A stretch of 64,000 bases of DNA from Bryobacterales bacterium (GTDB lineage Bacteria; Acidobacteriota; Terriglobia; Bryobacterales; Bryobacteraceae), in contig JAIXKK010000101.1 in the NCBI GenBank assembly GCA_026954325.1, positions 96,322-160,321 on the forward strand, written 5' to 3'. Below the pieces are notes generated by a model. The model saw only the letters and a program-made list of their open reading frames with translations, was not told the DNA's origin and searched no databases. Shown here piece by piece: positions 50,372-59,788 of this stretch (positions are counted from its first letter, which is position 1; each line of letters opens with the position of its first letter). The translations under genes were made by a program, and so were the position numbers.

Positions 50372-50782
50372 TCAGGATCGTGTTGGTGGATAAATCAGCG
50401 GGATTGCCTCTCGACGGTTACGCCGGTACACCCGAAAATCGGCCAGATCGGTCGTGATCACGCTGTGTTTCGGGTGTACCTCGCTCATCCGGACCAGACA
50501 AAGGTCCGCCAGGTCGGGTCTGCGGTCCTGGTGCCGTCTTGCCAGTTCGGCAATCTGTGAGAGGTGTTCCGCAAGAACGAAGCTCGGTGTGATCAACCCG
50601 GTCCTGACAAAATCCAAAACCAGCCGCGAATCTCCGAGGTGGAATGTCGTTTCCGCAAGCACCGCTTCACACGTAAGCAGAGGCTCCGAAACTTCATAAG
50701 CGACATGAACGGCCCAGTCGTGATACTGATCGTTTCGGTTCCCAAATGCGACTAGGAAGCCGGTATCCGCGATCCCGTTCAT
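50372..50782 (-). CDS. PIN-domain toxin (VapC-like)
   Basis: The ATG at 50782 (MNGIADTGFLVAFGNRNDQY) gives 136 residues. The PIN ribonuclease acidic residues are D6 in ADTGFL, Glu in LTCEAVLAETTFHL, Asp in PDLADLCLVRM, and Asp in VITTDLADFRVYRR. The start overlaps the antitoxin stop by four bases (50779-50782), the usual VapBC arrangement with the antitoxin first. Expected target: tRNA or rRNA. A longer in-frame extension upstream would run through the antitoxin and is rejected. Confidence 0.85.
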   Translation of the reverse strand: MNGIADTGFLVAFGNRNDQYHDWAVHVAYEVSEPLLTCEAVLAETTFHLGDSRLVLDFVRTGLITPSFVLAEHLSQIAELARRHQDRRPDLADLCLVRMSEVHPKHSVITTDLADFRVYRRNRREAIPLIYPPTRS

Positions 50783-50988
50783 TTCTTCGAAAAGCCCTTC
50801 CGCGTCGACAGATCCGCCGGCCCGGCGACTCTTCCCGCCAGGCGCAGAAACGGCCGGTCTTCCACCTTCCGAGCCTTCTCCAGTTGATCCCGAATGATTC
50901 TGCTCTGAGAAACACCGGTTTTCGCCGCCGTGGACTCCAACCATTCTGCAAGATCTTCCGGTAATCGAACGGTGATTGTATTACGCAT
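50779..50988 (-). CDS. ribbon-helix-helix antitoxin (VapB-like)
   Basis: The 69-residue protein starts MRNTITVRLPEDLAEWLES, a CopG-type ribbon-helix-helix DNA-binding domain. The helices are LAEWLESTAAKTG and SQSRIIRDQLEKA. The C-terminal part should bind the toxin. GAGGG upstream is a suitable Shine-Dalgarno. It is first in the operon with the PIN toxin and probably autoregulates. Divergent from the small TTG-start protein. Confidence 0.85.
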   Translation of the reverse strand: MRNTITVRLPEDLAEWLESTAAKTGVSQSRIIRDQLEKARKVEDRPFLRLAGRVAGPADLSTRKGFSKK

Positions 50989-51084
50989 TTGCCCTCAATG
51001 TAACACATGCCGCTCTGCTTGCTCTGTCGCAAAGCGGTTCATGCCGCCAAGCACTCACCCGCCGGCGGTGCAAAGGAGCCAAGC

Positions 51085-51327
51085 TTGGCAGATCGCATTC
51101 GAGAGTATGCTTTCGATCACAAAGTCAAGCCAGCCAGAAAGGCCGGACGAAACAGTGTGAGCGTTCGCGCGGGCGATGTGCACCGTGAGCTTGGGCTTCG
51201 AAACAGGCTACCCGCTGTTTGCGCTGCTTTGGGTAGCAGCCTGTTTCTCAACATGGCTTCCGTGTCGCTAAACCAGATTACGGGACCGGCTAACGGTAGC
51301 ACTACGGAGTTCACCTTTTCGTGGTGA
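51085..51327 (+). CDS. small conserved protein, TTG start, function unknown
   Basis: The TTG start at 51085 has AAAGGAG (51072-51078) six bases upstream. A frame from ATG 51007 would add a poorly conserved 26 residues. The 80-residue protein has the pattern RIREYAFDHKVKPARKAG, then VSVRAGDVHRELGLRNRLP, AVCAALGS, and ITGPANGSTTEFTFSW. I recall this arrangement from many small bacterial and archaeal proteins, some adjacent to or fused with restriction or mobile-element components, with no settled function. It is divergent from the toxin-antitoxin genes with 96 bp between starts. Confidence 0.6.
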   Translation: MADRIREYAFDHKVKPARKAGRNSVSVRAGDVHRELGLRNRLPAVCAALGSSLFLNMASVSLNQITGPANGSTTEFTFSW

Positions 51328-51392
51328 CAACGCGTTGACAACGCCCCCAGCCTCAGGTAGTTCATCGGGCCGGCCAAGCCTTCCGCCCAACC

Positions 51393-52157
51393 CTACTTCA
51401 GCGCCGCCGTAATCTCCTGCGCCCGCTCCAGCAGCATCGCAACCTCGCTCGAACACCCGAGAAACTGCATCCCGCGCTCCCGCCAGAACTTCGCCAGCGA
51501 TAACGTGCGCGTTTGCGTCCCCGGCGCAATGCCGTACTTGAGGCAGCTATCCCGGATCGCCTCCATGTGCTCCACCAGTTCCGGATGCGTGAATTCGCCC
51601 GGAACCCCCAGCGAAATCGAAAAATCCGCCGGACCCACCATCACCGCGTCGATCCCCGGAACAGAAAGCAATTCATCCCGCATATCGAATGCCTTCTTGG
51701 TTTCAATCTGCATCACCACCATGATGTTCTCGTTCATGTGCTGGATGACGTCCGCGATCGTCGCCTTCGCATAATCCACGTGATGCGCGGTCAGGCCATA
51801 CCCGCGTATGCCAAGCGGCGGGTACTTCGTCCAACTGATCACCTTCTCGAGCAACTTCGCGTCCTCGACCCGCGGCAGCATGACCCCCATCGCTCCGCAG
51901 TCAAGCGATCGCGCCACCAGGTCATATTGCAAATCCGCGACACGCACAATCGGCATCAGCCCCGCGGCCGTCGATTCCTTGCAGATGTCGCGTATCGTCT
52001 CCAGCCCGAACCAGCCGTGCTCGCCGTCGACGAACGCCCAATCGAAGCCCGCCGCGGCCAGAATGCGCCCAATGTCCGGTGATCGCAGCATGGCGTATCC
52101 AGTGCCAAGCTGCACTTTGCCCTCTCGGAGGGCTTTCTTTACAGGATTAGTATGCAT
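51393..52157 (-). CDS. HpcH/HpaI family aldolase
   Basis: The 254-residue class II (metal-dependent) aldolase contains KVQLGTGYAMLRSPDIGRILAAAGFDW, FVDGEHGWFGLETI with the catalytic Asp-Glu-His region, IVRVADLQYDLVARSLDCGAMGVMLPRVE with the essential Arg, and MVVMQIETKKAFD with the metal Glu. PGIDAVMVGPADFSISLG provides the metal Asp. The family includes HpaI (2,4-dihydroxyhept-2-ene-dioate aldolase) and rhamnulonate aldolase. Substrate not determined. It lies 26 bp downstream of bshC on the same strand. Confidence 0.9.
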   Translation of the reverse strand: MHTNPVKKALREGKVQLGTGYAMLRSPDIGRILAAAGFDWAFVDGEHGWFGLETIRDICKESTAAGLMPIVRVADLQYDLVARSLDCGAMGVMLPRVEDAKLLEKVISWTKYPPLGIRGYGLTAHHVDYAKATIADVIQHMNENIMVVMQIETKKAFDMRDELLSVPGIDAVMVGPADFSISLGVPGEFTHPELVEHMEAIRDSCLKYGIAPGTQTRTLSLAKFWRERGMQFLGCSSEVAMLLERAQEITAALK

Positions 52158-52183
52158 GGATCGAAAAAGTCCCTAGGCAGATT

Positions 52184-53761
52184 CTACAGGAACAGCAGGT
52201 GGTGGTCCGCGCAGTCCACGTGGACCGTCTCATACAGCCGGTCCATGAGATCGAAACCGTGCCCCGCCACAAAGGGCAGAATCGAGTAGAACCGCTCCTG
52301 CAGATGCTTGTGCGGATAGAGCAGATGGTACAGGTACCGGCCCTCTTCCCGCGCCCGTTCGCTTCTCCGCAGCGCCTCCCGGGCCACCTTCCGCCGCATC
52401 TTCCGCAACTGGTATTGGATCTTGGCCGCGCTCTTGTTCCATGCCGCCCCCAGGCTTGAGTCGAACTTCTCAATAGAACCATGCAGCCGCTGGAGGTTTG
52501 CTTCGTTTGCCGCGCCCACCTCGTCGAAAAGCGCGTCCAACTCCGGCGGAACCAGCTTGCCGGCGATCAGCCCGCACAGATGATCCTCTCCCCCGAAAAA
52601 GGAATCAAGCTGCAGCCCGTAACGGTGCATTAATTTCCTGCTCCGCTCATCCACCAGCGTGAACGCATTCCGCGGCACGGCCACCGGCATCCGTCCCAGC
52701 AGTTTCCGGTAAATGACCTCGCTCTGCGCCAGGTACGCTAACTCCGCCGGCCCGCCGATGTAGGCCACGGTCGGAAACATCGAATCCTGCACCACCGGAC
52801 GCAATGTGGCGTTCGGCGAAAGCTCCTCGGCATGGTCTCGAAGATAGGCGGCCTCGAACCGCCGCTCCCTGGCGTGATAGTCGCCGTTCTTCCGCCGCAG
52901 GTTGATGCGATGCCCCCCCTCCAGCAAAAAGAAAAGCGACGTCGTGCGCTCGATATGCACCTGCGCGTGATACCCCGCGCCGGCCAACTTCCGGTTTCGC
53001 TCCAGCAGCCCCTCCGTCAACTCCGGCGCGGCATCCACCGCTCTTGCCAAAAACGGAGCCGCCAGTCTCCGCGACTCGGGATGCATCGGATCAAAAAACA
53101 GCATCCCGTACCGGCCAAGTAAGCCCCGCAACAGACCGGCAAACGCCTCCCCGAACGTCCGTCCCGGCGCGTACCATTCCCTCACCAGGACGCTCACTTC
53201 CTCCCCAAACGGGAACCCTTCCATCGACTTGCCCAGCGCCTCGAGCGGCAGGCCGGCCAGCGGAATACCCCCCACCGGAATGTCCGATTTCGAGGCGTGC
53301 TCCACCCGCAGCCCAACCGGCTCATGCGCGGGAGTGAAGGTCCACGCCGAACTTACCTCATCCAAATCGTGGTCCTCTGTCGCCAGCCAGAACACCGGAA
53401 CCGCGGCGATACCCTGCGCCGTAAGTTCGTGCGCCAGCCGCACCGCGGTCAGCGCCTTGTAGATCGAGTAGGCAGGCCCCGAAAACAGCCCCACCTGCTG
53501 CCCCGTAAGCACCGCCACCGTTCCCTCTTTGCTCAGCGCCTCGAGGAGCGCTCCGCTGTTGCCCTGCGCCCGCAGCGCCGCAACCAGCCGCCCCCGGCGC
53601 TCCGCGGAAAAATCGATCTCCTTTGCCGCCGCGGCGAAACCGCGCACATCTAACGGCGCATGGGGGTAAAAGGAAGAGACGCGATCAAAGTGATACAGCA
53701 GGTCGCTGAACAGTTTCGACGTGTGCGGAATCTCGGTGTGCCGCTTACAGACGATTTGCAT
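52184..53761 (-). CDS. bshC: putative bacillithiol synthase, cysteine-adding enzyme
   Basis: The 525-residue protein has the BshC features: a nucleotidyl-binding Rossmann-like core with VAVLTGQQVGLFSGPAYSIYKA, PVFWLATEDHDLDEVSS, the segment LLGRYGMLFFDPMHPESRRLAAPF, and a coiled-coil region near residues 400-460 (EALRRSERAREEGRYLYH). BshC adds cysteine to glucosaminyl-malate to make bacillithiol. No bshA or bshB is in the window. Bacillithiol or a similar thiol is known from Firmicutes, Deinococcus and several Acidobacteria and Bacteroidetes, so the presence here is expected. Confidence 0.93.
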   Translation of the reverse strand: MQIVCKRHTEIPHTSKLFSDLLYHFDRVSSFYPHAPLDVRGFAAAAKEIDFSAERRGRLVAALRAQGNSGALLEALSKEGTVAVLTGQQVGLFSGPAYSIYKALTAVRLAHELTAQGIAAVPVFWLATEDHDLDEVSSAWTFTPAHEPVGLRVEHASKSDIPVGGIPLAGLPLEALGKSMEGFPFGEEVSVLVREWYAPGRTFGEAFAGLLRGLLGRYGMLFFDPMHPESRRLAAPFLARAVDAAPELTEGLLERNRKLAGAGYHAQVHIERTTSLFFLLEGGHRINLRRKNGDYHARERRFEAAYLRDHAEELSPNATLRPVVQDSMFPTVAYIGGPAELAYLAQSEVIYRKLLGRMPVAVPRNAFTLVDERSRKLMHRYGLQLDSFFGGEDHLCGLIAGKLVPPELDALFDEVGAANEANLQRLHGSIEKFDSSLGAAWNKSAAKIQYQLRKMRRKVAREALRRSERAREEGRYLYHLLYPHKHLQERFYSILPFVAGHGFDLMDRLYETVHVDCADHHLLFL

Positions 53762-53869
53762 GCCACTCCCAGAGGGTCAGTCAAGGCGCAAACTTACAGC
53801 GTAACAGATGATCCACTCCCCCATTAGGATTCTTCAATCTGATAACTTTGGTACTGTTTTACTTGAATC

Positions 53870-54196
53870 ATGGATGACCAGCAATTCCAACTGCATTGCG
53901 ACGAGGCCTTAACCGCGCTCTACAAAACCCTGCTCAGCGCCGCCGACCGCTACGGCTTCGAGGTGGACCAGAACGCCGGAGCCATTACCATCGAGTTCGA
54001 CGACCCTCCCGCCAAGTTCGTCGTCAGCCCCAATTCCCCCGTGCGCCAGATCTGGATCTCGGCCCTCGTCCGCAGCTTCAAACTCGGTTGGAACCCGCAA
54101 CAGAATGCCTTTGTCCTCCCGGACTCCGGAGCAACGCTGAACGAGCTCATGGGGGAACTCGTCGGCCGCCAACTCGGCGAAGACGTCCGCCTCTGA
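53870..54196 (+). CDS. cyaY: frataxin-like iron protein CyaY
   Basis: The 108-residue protein has the frataxin arrangement: an N-terminal acidic helix (MDDQQFQLHCDEALTALYKTL), then GAITIEFDDPPAKFVVSPNS, SPVRQIWISALVRSFKLGW, and a C-terminal helix with TLNELMGELVGRQLGEDV. Acidic residues on the first helix would bind iron. CyaY modulates Fe-S cluster assembly through IscS. It precedes hemW by four bases, consistent with iron/heme chemistry. The assignment rests on the pattern rather than a decisive motif. Confidence 0.75.
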   Translation: MDDQQFQLHCDEALTALYKTLLSAADRYGFEVDQNAGAITIEFDDPPAKFVVSPNSPVRQIWISALVRSFKLGWNPQQNAFVLPDSGATLNELMGELVGRQLGEDVRL

Positions 54197-54200
54197 ACCC

Positions 54201-55298
54201 ATGGCGGGCGTCTATCTCTCCTTCCCCTTCTGCGCCCGGAAGTGTACCTACTGCAACTTTGCCTCCGGCGTCTTCCCGAAAGAATTGGAACAGCACTACA
54301 GCGCGGCGCTCGCGGACGAGATTCGCCTGTATCCCTGGGCCTGGACTCCCGAAACCGTTTACCTCGGAGGCGGCACCCCCAGCCGCATACCGCCCGAAAC
54401 ACTGCGCTCGTGGCTGAGCCTCATTCCGGGCCGCCCCTGGGCCGAAGCCACCCTCGAAGCCGCGCCCGGCGACATCACCCCTCGGAAAGCGCGCGCCTGG
54501 CGCGAGGCCGGAATCAACCGCCTCAGTCTCGGCGTCCAAAGCTTCGTCCAACCCGAATTGTCCCAAACCGGCCGCATGCATACCGCCGAAATCGTGGCCT
54601 CTGACGTGGAGATCCTCCGTCAGGCGGGTATCGCCAATCTCAATCTCGACCTCATCGCCGGGCTGCCTCATCAGACTCCCGCCTCCTTTTCCACTTCCCT
54701 CGACTGGATTGAGCGTCTCGCCGTCCCGCACGTCTCCGTCTATATGCTCGAGGTGGACGAGGATAGCCGCCTCGGCAGTGAAATCCTCCAGGGCGGTTTG
54801 CGCTATGGAGCCGGAAAACTCCCCTCCGAGGAAGAAATCGTCGCCATGTACGAAACGGCCGTCCTCCGCCTCGGCCGAATGGGCATTCCCCGCTACGAAA
54901 TCTCCAACTTTGCCCGCCCCGGCTGCGAGTCGCGGCACAACCTCAAGTACTGGCGCATGGAGCCCTATGCCGGCTTCGGCGCGGACGCCCATTCCTTTGA
55001 CGGCGCCACCCGCCGCCGGAACGCTGAAACGGCACCCGCCTACGTCGAGCGATGGCGGAACGGCCTGCCGCCCTGCGTCGAAGAAACACCCGCCGTTGCC
55101 TCCGAAGAGCGCTTCCTCACCGGCCTCCGCCTCTCCGCCGGCATCCTCCTCGAACCGCACGAGTGGCTGCGGTTCGGACAACCCATCGAGCGTTTTCTCT
55201 CCCTCGGCTTGCTCGAACGCGACAACAACCGCTTGCGGCTCACCAGCCAAGGTGTGCTCTACTCAAACGAGGTCCTCCAGGAGTTCCTTCACGCATGA
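54201..55298 (+). CDS. hemW: radical SAM heme chaperone HemW-like
   Basis: The 365-residue protein starts [23 protein letters not shown], with the radical-SAM CxxxCxxC motif. It continues with [64 protein letters not shown], and [21 protein letters not shown]. The length and pattern fit HemW, formerly annotated as oxygen-independent coproporphyrinogen III oxidase-like. HemW inserts heme into respiratory enzymes rather than acting as HemN. Here it is in an operon with cyaY and the threonine aldolase gene, overlapping the latter by four bases. Confidence 0.9.
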   Translation: MAGVYLSFPFCARKCTYCNFASGVFPKELEQHYSAALADEIRLYPWAWTPETVYLGGGTPSRIPPETLRSWLSLIPGRPWAEATLEAAPGDITPRKARAWREAGINRLSLGVQSFVQPELSQTGRMHTAEIVASDVEILRQAGIANLNLDLIAGLPHQTPASFSTSLDWIERLAVPHVSVYMLEVDEDSRLGSEILQGGLRYGAGKLPSEEEIVAMYETAVLRLGRMGIPRYEISNFARPGCESRHNLKYWRMEPYAGFGADAHSFDGATRRRNAETAPAYVERWRNGLPPCVEETPAVASEERFLTGLRLSAGILLEPHEWLRFGQPIERFLSLGLLERDNNRLRLTSQGVLYSNEVLQEFLHA

Positions 55299-56323
55299 TC
55301 GATCTACGCAGTGACACTGTCACCAAACCCACACCCGAAATGCGCCGCGCCATGGCCGAGGCCGAAGTCGGCGACGACGTCTACGGTGAAGACCCCACCG
55401 TCAACCGCCTCGAACAGCGCGCCGCCGAAATCTTCGGCAAGGAAGCCGCCCTGTTTGTGCCCACCGGCACCATGGGCAACACCATCGGCATCAAGGTCCA
55501 CACGCGGCACGGCCAGGAGGTCATCTGCGAATCCCGCGCCCATATTCTCAACTACGAACTGGCCATGATGGCCTGGTTTGCGGGCTGCGTCGCCCGCCCC
55601 ATCGCCGGCGAAAACGGCCTCCTCCATTGGGATCAGATCCGCAAGGAAATTCGTCCCGTCAGCCCCCACTACGCCCCCACCGGCCTCATCGAGATCGAGA
55701 ATACGCACAACGTCGCCGGAGGATCGGTCTACCCGCCCGAGCGGATTGAAGAGATCTGCGATGGGGCGCACTCCATGGGCCTCAAAGTCCACATGGACGG
55801 AGCCCGCGTCTTCAATGCGGCAACCGCCTGCGAGAAGCCGGTCAATGAATTGTGCGCCAAAGTCGACACCGTGAACTTCTGCCTCTCGAAAGGCCTGGGA
55901 GCCCCCGTCGGCAGCATGCTCGTGGGCACGCGCGATGCCATCGATCGCGGCAGGCTCTACCGCAAACGCCTTGGCGGCGGTATGCGTCAGGCCGGGGTCC
56001 TCGCCGCCGCGGGCCTCATCGCCATCGACAAAATGAGCCGGCGCCTCCATGAGGACCACGCCAACGCCCGCCTCCTCGCCGAAGGCATCGCCGGCCTGCC
56101 CGGCATCCGCGTCAACCTCCCCAACGTACGCACCAACATAGTCATCTTCGACGTCTCCGCCACCGGACGCGCCTCCGCCGAACTCAGCGCCGCCTTCAAA
56201 GAGCGCGGACTCCGCATCAACGGCCTCAGCCCCACCCTCATGCGCATGGTCACCCACCACGACGTGAATTCCGATGCCTGCCGCCAGGCCCTCGAAGTCA
56301 TTCGCTCCGTTCTGGTACGATAA
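55295..56323 (+). CDS. ltaE: low-specificity L-threonine aldolase
   Basis: The start is the ATG at 55295, overlapping the hemW stop by four bases (ATGA). The 342-residue PLP enzyme begins [20 protein letters not shown]. It contains [64 protein letters not shown] (PLP-interacting Asp/Arg), and the Schiff-base lysine in [15 protein letters not shown]. Splits threonine or allo-threonine into glycine and acetaldehyde. The glycine made would feed the glycine-cleavage system encoded 33 kb away in the window. Confidence 0.92.
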   Translation: MIDLRSDTVTKPTPEMRRAMAEAEVGDDVYGEDPTVNRLEQRAAEIFGKEAALFVPTGTMGNTIGIKVHTRHGQEVICESRAHILNYELAMMAWFAGCVARPIAGENGLLHWDQIRKEIRPVSPHYAPTGLIEIENTHNVAGGSVYPPERIEEICDGAHSMGLKVHMDGARVFNAATACEKPVNELCAKVDTVNFCLSKGLGAPVGSMLVGTRDAIDRGRLYRKRLGGGMRQAGVLAAAGLIAIDKMSRRLHEDHANARLLAEGIAGLPGIRVNLPNVRTNIVIFDVSATGRASAELSAAFKERGLRINGLSPTLMRMVTHHDVNSDACRQALEVIRSVLVR

Positions 56324-56336
56324 TGGAATCATCCCT

Positions 56337-56425
56337 GGCAGGGTGACGGAATTGGCAGACGTACCGGACTCAAAATCCGGCGCTCTTCACTGAGCATGAG
56401 GGTTCGACCCCCTCCCCTGCTACCA
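56337..56425 (+). tRNA. tRNA-Leu(CAA), CCA encoded
   Basis: The cloverleaf is complete. The acceptor GGCAGGG pairs with CCCTGCT (one G-U pair at the end). The D-arm is ACG...CGT with GGCAGACG. The anticodon stem CCGGA/TCCGG holds loop CTCAAAA with anticodon CAA at 56371-56373. A long variable arm of class II follows, then the T-arm with GGTTCGACCCC, and an encoded ACCA tail. It lies 13 bp after the threonine aldolase gene. Confidence 0.93.
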
Positions 56426-56466
56426 TCCGCTTCCCAATCAGGCACAATAGAGACAAGGAGATCATT

Positions 56467-56799
56467 GTGAAACTTCTAAAGTTCACCTTGCCTTGTTTCA
56501 TACTTTCGCTAGTTCTCATCCTCATGTTTGCCGGACCCACCTGGGCGCAGGATGGAGCGGCTCTCTTCAAGTCGAAGTGTGTCGCCTGCCACGGCGCCGA
56601 CGGAGCCGGAAAAGCGGCCATGAAAGGGACCAATCTGCTTTCCCCCGAAGCCAAAAAGCTGTCCGACGCCGAACTCGAGGATGCCATCCTCAAGGGCGGA
56701 AAAACCAAGAAGGCAACGCATGTGTTCGAAAAGCGCGGCATCACCGCTGACCAGGCTAAAACGCTGGTGGCTCACATCCGCGACTTGCAGAAGAAGTAG
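56467..56799 (+). CDS. small c-type cytochrome lacking a canonical Met ligand
   Basis: GTG start at 56467 with AGGAG about ten bases upstream. The 110-residue protein has a signal peptide (FILSLVLILMFAGPTWA), then CVACHGADGAGKAAM with the CxxCH heme motif (C38, C41, H42). The usual axial Met sits in a segment like GKxMP before the last helix. Here it reads GGKTKKATHVFEKRGITADQAKT, with no Met but with H85. M52 is the only Met in the mature part. It might be His-ligated, use M52, or be non-functional. A perfect 11-bp-stem hairpin follows at 56810. Confidence 0.85.
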   Translation: MKLLKFTLPCFILSLVLILMFAGPTWAQDGAALFKSKCVACHGADGAGKAAMKGTNLLSPEAKKLSDAELEDAILKGGKTKKATHVFEKRGITADQAKTLVAHIRDLQKK

Positions 56800-56809
56800 C
56801 TCTATTCCC

Positions 56810-56833
56810 GGGGAGAGACGCCCGTCTCTCCCC
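56810..56833 (+). terminator. strong hairpin, probable terminator of the cytochrome gene
   Basis: GGGGAGAGACG (56810-56820) and CGTCTCTCCCC (56823-56833) form a perfect 11-bp stem with a two-base loop, eleven bases past the cytochrome stop. No U-tract follows, so its efficiency as an intrinsic terminator is uncertain. Confidence 0.55.
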
Positions 56834-56971
56834 CTCACAACTCCAGCCTCCCCTCGTAAACCATATCCTCCACGAAGCTAGGAGAAGTCCAATTGCCGCT
56901 TGCCCCCAACGTCCTCGCGTTGCCGTTCGTTGAACTGTGATCGGCCAAACGGTTCGGCTGACCGCGGACCG

Positions 56972-59788
56972 CTAAGGATTCACCGTGAATTTCGCCGCCG
57001 GACTCGAAACATTCCCCACCTGCACCACCACCTGCTGCTCGCCAGGCGGAACCGTCTGAGGAACCACGAAATTGATCTGTGTCACTCCCACCAGCCCCGG
57101 CGGAATACCCACAAACTGGAGACCCGCCGCCACCCCTCCCACCGTCACCGCCACCGGAAGCGCCGGTCTCGGCAGCCTTGACAAAGGAGTCAGTGGCGAG
57201 GGGGTGTCGCCGGTCGCCAGCGACGGCCGCACTTGTCCCTCCCCTGTAACAAACAACGTCACGATTTGCCCCCGTGACCCGCTCCGCGATGGATTCACGC
57301 TCCCGTCCGCAAACATGAAAATCCCCGGAGCCGCAGGCGCCACCGTAAATGTCGTCGACACGTTCTCATAGGGATTCCCGATCACAAGCTTTGCCTGTCC
57401 CGGCTGCGTCTCATACGGAATCTGCACGTTCACCTGCCCCGGCGACACGTAGTACAACGGAGCCGCCACCCCGTTCACCGTCGCCTCGAAACCCGCCAGA
57501 TACTGCGGCAGCGGAACCGCGCCCGCCGGTTGTGCAAAGTTCCCCATTGCCGTCCCGTAAACAGCCATGATCATGCCGGGCGCATACGCCTGCTGGCCCG
57601 ATGCCGCGTTGCTGAGCCCGCCTACGGCCAACGGAGTCTGGATGCCCTGAAAGGGAATCGAGAGATTGACCGTCCATGGCGCACCGCCCGAGTCCACCCC
57701 GCTGAAGACAAAAGCGACATTCCTGGGCACGGAGAGCGTCTTGAAGCCCAGCGTCGCGCTGATCGAGTGGCCCGCCGCGATCGAATCCGTGCCGAAAAAA
57801 CTCGTGATCTGTGTATCATAGCTTGTCCCGTCAATGCTCAGCCCGGTGAGGCGTGCGCCGATCCCCGCCTCCTCGTTCAAAGTGAGAGTGAAAACCCACT
57901 GGTTGCCCCGCGAATCGGGCCGCGCCTGCTGAAACACCGGATTCTGATCGATCGAGGCCACGATCGACGCATTCACCGCCGGGCGGCTGGTCCACTGGCG
58001 GACCAGATTGTACGCATCCACGCTGCCGAGGCCGGTCACCCGGTCGTACCCCGGCCCGGCCGTAATCCCCAACTGCCCGTTCACGCAATCGGGCGAACCG
58101 GGAACACAAGGAACCGTGTTGTTCCCCGCGGTGATGTCATGAAAGATCCCCGTCGTGCTTTGCGCCAGGCGGTAGAGCGCCGGATTGATATTGCCGAGCC
58201 CCGGTTGCCGTAGCGCCCCGGTCGACACCAGGTACTGATTCAGCAGGCAAATGATCCCCGCCATCGAAGGCGCGGCCGCCGAGGTGCCCCCATACAACCC
58301 CGCCGATCCGCCCGTATACACATAATATCCGTCATGCTCGGCCGAGGAATTCAGCGCAAGATCCGGCACATGGCGGACGGAGTCATTGGGAACTCCGGGG
58401 CCGGCTTGCCACGCTGGCCGCGGAAAGAAAATGCTGCTGCCGCCCCCCGTTGCCGCCAGCCCGCCCCCGGCCGCCGTATCATTCCATACCACTTCCGGGA
58501 TGTAGGAAAGCGCCGATGCCCCATTCGCCGTATTGTTATTGCTCCAGTACGCCCCGCCCTGCTCGTTGAACATCGTGCCGCCCATGGCGGTGACTTCAGG
58601 GACGCTGCCCGGAGCGTCAACCGCGTACCCGTTCTGCGCCACGTAAGCGGTGAGGTCTTCACAATCCGCCGCCCCGAGGTCCCCAGCCGCCGCCAGCAAT
58701 GTCATCCCCTGCGCGTTGGCCTGCTGCGCGGCCGATTGAAACGAGGGCAAGTCCACGAGATCCGACTCCTCGCAATTGCCGTAACTCATGCTCAGCACCG
58801 GAGCCGCGTTCTGGTCAATGGCATACAAGGCCGATTGCCACACATCATCGGAATACACGTAAATGGTGGTCGCGTTGCGCGCCACCGCGCCCGCCCACTC
58901 GATGTCCAGATCGGCTTCCCCGAGTTCGTCCGTAATGATCCCTGGGTCCGGACGCCGCGGAACCAGAATCTGCTGAAGATTCTGCGCCGGCAGACGGAAC
59001 CGGCTGCGGAACGCGTCAATGTCCGAAGTGTTTATCCCTGTCTGCCCCACCACCGCAATCTTCATGCCCGTCCCGTCAATCCCCGCCTGATAAAGCGGCG
59101 CAACATTGTATATGACCGCGAAATCGTCCGGCGCAATGCTGTGAAGCCCGCTCGCCGACGTCATCTCCGGCTTGCGCCGCGAACGCGGCTTGAGACGGAA
59201 ATTGTTCAGCCCCCGAATGCCCGCCACCAGCGGAGCCAACGCCGCGGGCACAGCCGGGTTCGCGTAGTTCGCATAGTGCACTTCCCCGTTCCTCAGGTAG
59301 CGGTGAATCGCCGTATGAAACGCGCCCCGAGTCTGCCCCGCCGTTCCGCTGAACGTAATCCACGTCCGGCTCCGTGCCACCATGTCCACCTCAAAACCCT
59401 GCGATTCCAGCCAGGAGGTAATCTTCGCGATATCCGCCGCGCTGACCCCAAACCGGTCCGCGTATTGCTCCGGCGTCAGCCACCGGTGATAGTTGGGCGA
59501 CGATGGCTCCCGCTGTTGCGCGAGCAACTGCTCGAGAGCCGCCTGCTGCCCGGCGGTAGCCTTCAATAGCAGCGTCATCCCGCGCATCGGAGCCGATGGA
59601 GCCATGGGACCGAGATCATCTTCGGGATGCGCTCGAGGAGAGACCCTCCCGCGGAGAACCACGGTCCGGCCATTGTCGATTCGTCCCGAAATTCTCACCT
59701 GCTGCGCCGGCAGCAATCCGCCGAAAACAGACAGCAGGCAGCCGGCGAATACGGCTCGCAGGAACGGTCTGGTAAAATTTGCACACAT
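56972..59788 (-). CDS. secreted S53 (sedolisin-type) peptidase
   Basis: The start is the ATG at 59788 with AAGGAG ten bases upstream. A longer frame from 59812 adds MDARRIRS. The 938-residue protein has a signal peptide (LRAVFAGCLLSVFGGLLPAQ). A pro-kumamolisin propeptide occupies about 60-190 (WLTPEQYADRFGVSAADIAKI). The S53 catalytic domain then has Glu and Asp in LGEADLDIEWAG (E291, D295), the oxyanion Asp in AAAGDLG (D370) and the nucleophile in YGGTSAAAPSMAG (S503; canonical GTSxSAP is slightly varied). The last ~300 residues are beta-rich repeats (uncharacterised TIGR03437-type Acidobacterial C-terminal domain, inferred). Acts outside the cell on proteins at acid pH. Confidence 0.9.
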   Translation of the reverse strand: MCANFTRPFLRAVFAGCLLSVFGGLLPAQQVRISGRIDNGRTVVLRGRVSPRAHPEDDLGPMAPSAPMRGMTLLLKATAGQQAALEQLLAQQREPSSPNYHRWLTPEQYADRFGVSAADIAKITSWLESQGFEVDMVARSRTWITFSGTAGQTRGAFHTAIHRYLRNGEVHYANYANPAVPAALAPLVAGIRGLNNFRLKPRSRRKPEMTSASGLHSIAPDDFAVIYNVAPLYQAGIDGTGMKIAVVGQTGINTSDIDAFRSRFRLPAQNLQQILVPRRPDPGIITDELGEADLDIEWAGAVARNATTIYVYSDDVWQSALYAIDQNAAPVLSMSYGNCEESDLVDLPSFQSAAQQANAQGMTLLAAAGDLGAADCEDLTAYVAQNGYAVDAPGSVPEVTAMGGTMFNEQGGAYWSNNNTANGASALSYIPEVVWNDTAAGGGLAATGGGSSIFFPRPAWQAGPGVPNDSVRHVPDLALNSSAEHDGYYVYTGGSAGLYGGTSAAAPSMAGIICLLNQYLVSTGALRQPGLGNINPALYRLAQSTTGIFHDITAGNNTVPCVPGSPDCVNGQLGITAGPGYDRVTGLGSVDAYNLVRQWTSRPAVNASIVASIDQNPVFQQARPDSRGNQWVFTLTLNEEAGIGARLTGLSIDGTSYDTQITSFFGTDSIAAGHSISATLGFKTLSVPRNVAFVFSGVDSGGAPWTVNLSIPFQGIQTPLAVGGLSNAASGQQAYAPGMIMAVYGTAMGNFAQPAGAVPLPQYLAGFEATVNGVAAPLYYVSPGQVNVQIPYETQPGQAKLVIGNPYENVSTTFTVAPAAPGIFMFADGSVNPSRSGSRGQIVTLFVTGEGQVRPSLATGDTPSPLTPLSRLPRPALPVAVTVGGVAAGLQFVGIPPGLVGVTQINFVVPQTVPPGEQQVVVQVGNVSSPAAKFTVNP

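Noticed and set aside
50372..50944. A 190-residue extended PIN-protein start at 50944
   Set aside because: The extension runs through the antitoxin gene out of frame. The ATG at 50782 has the usual four-base overlap with the antitoxin.
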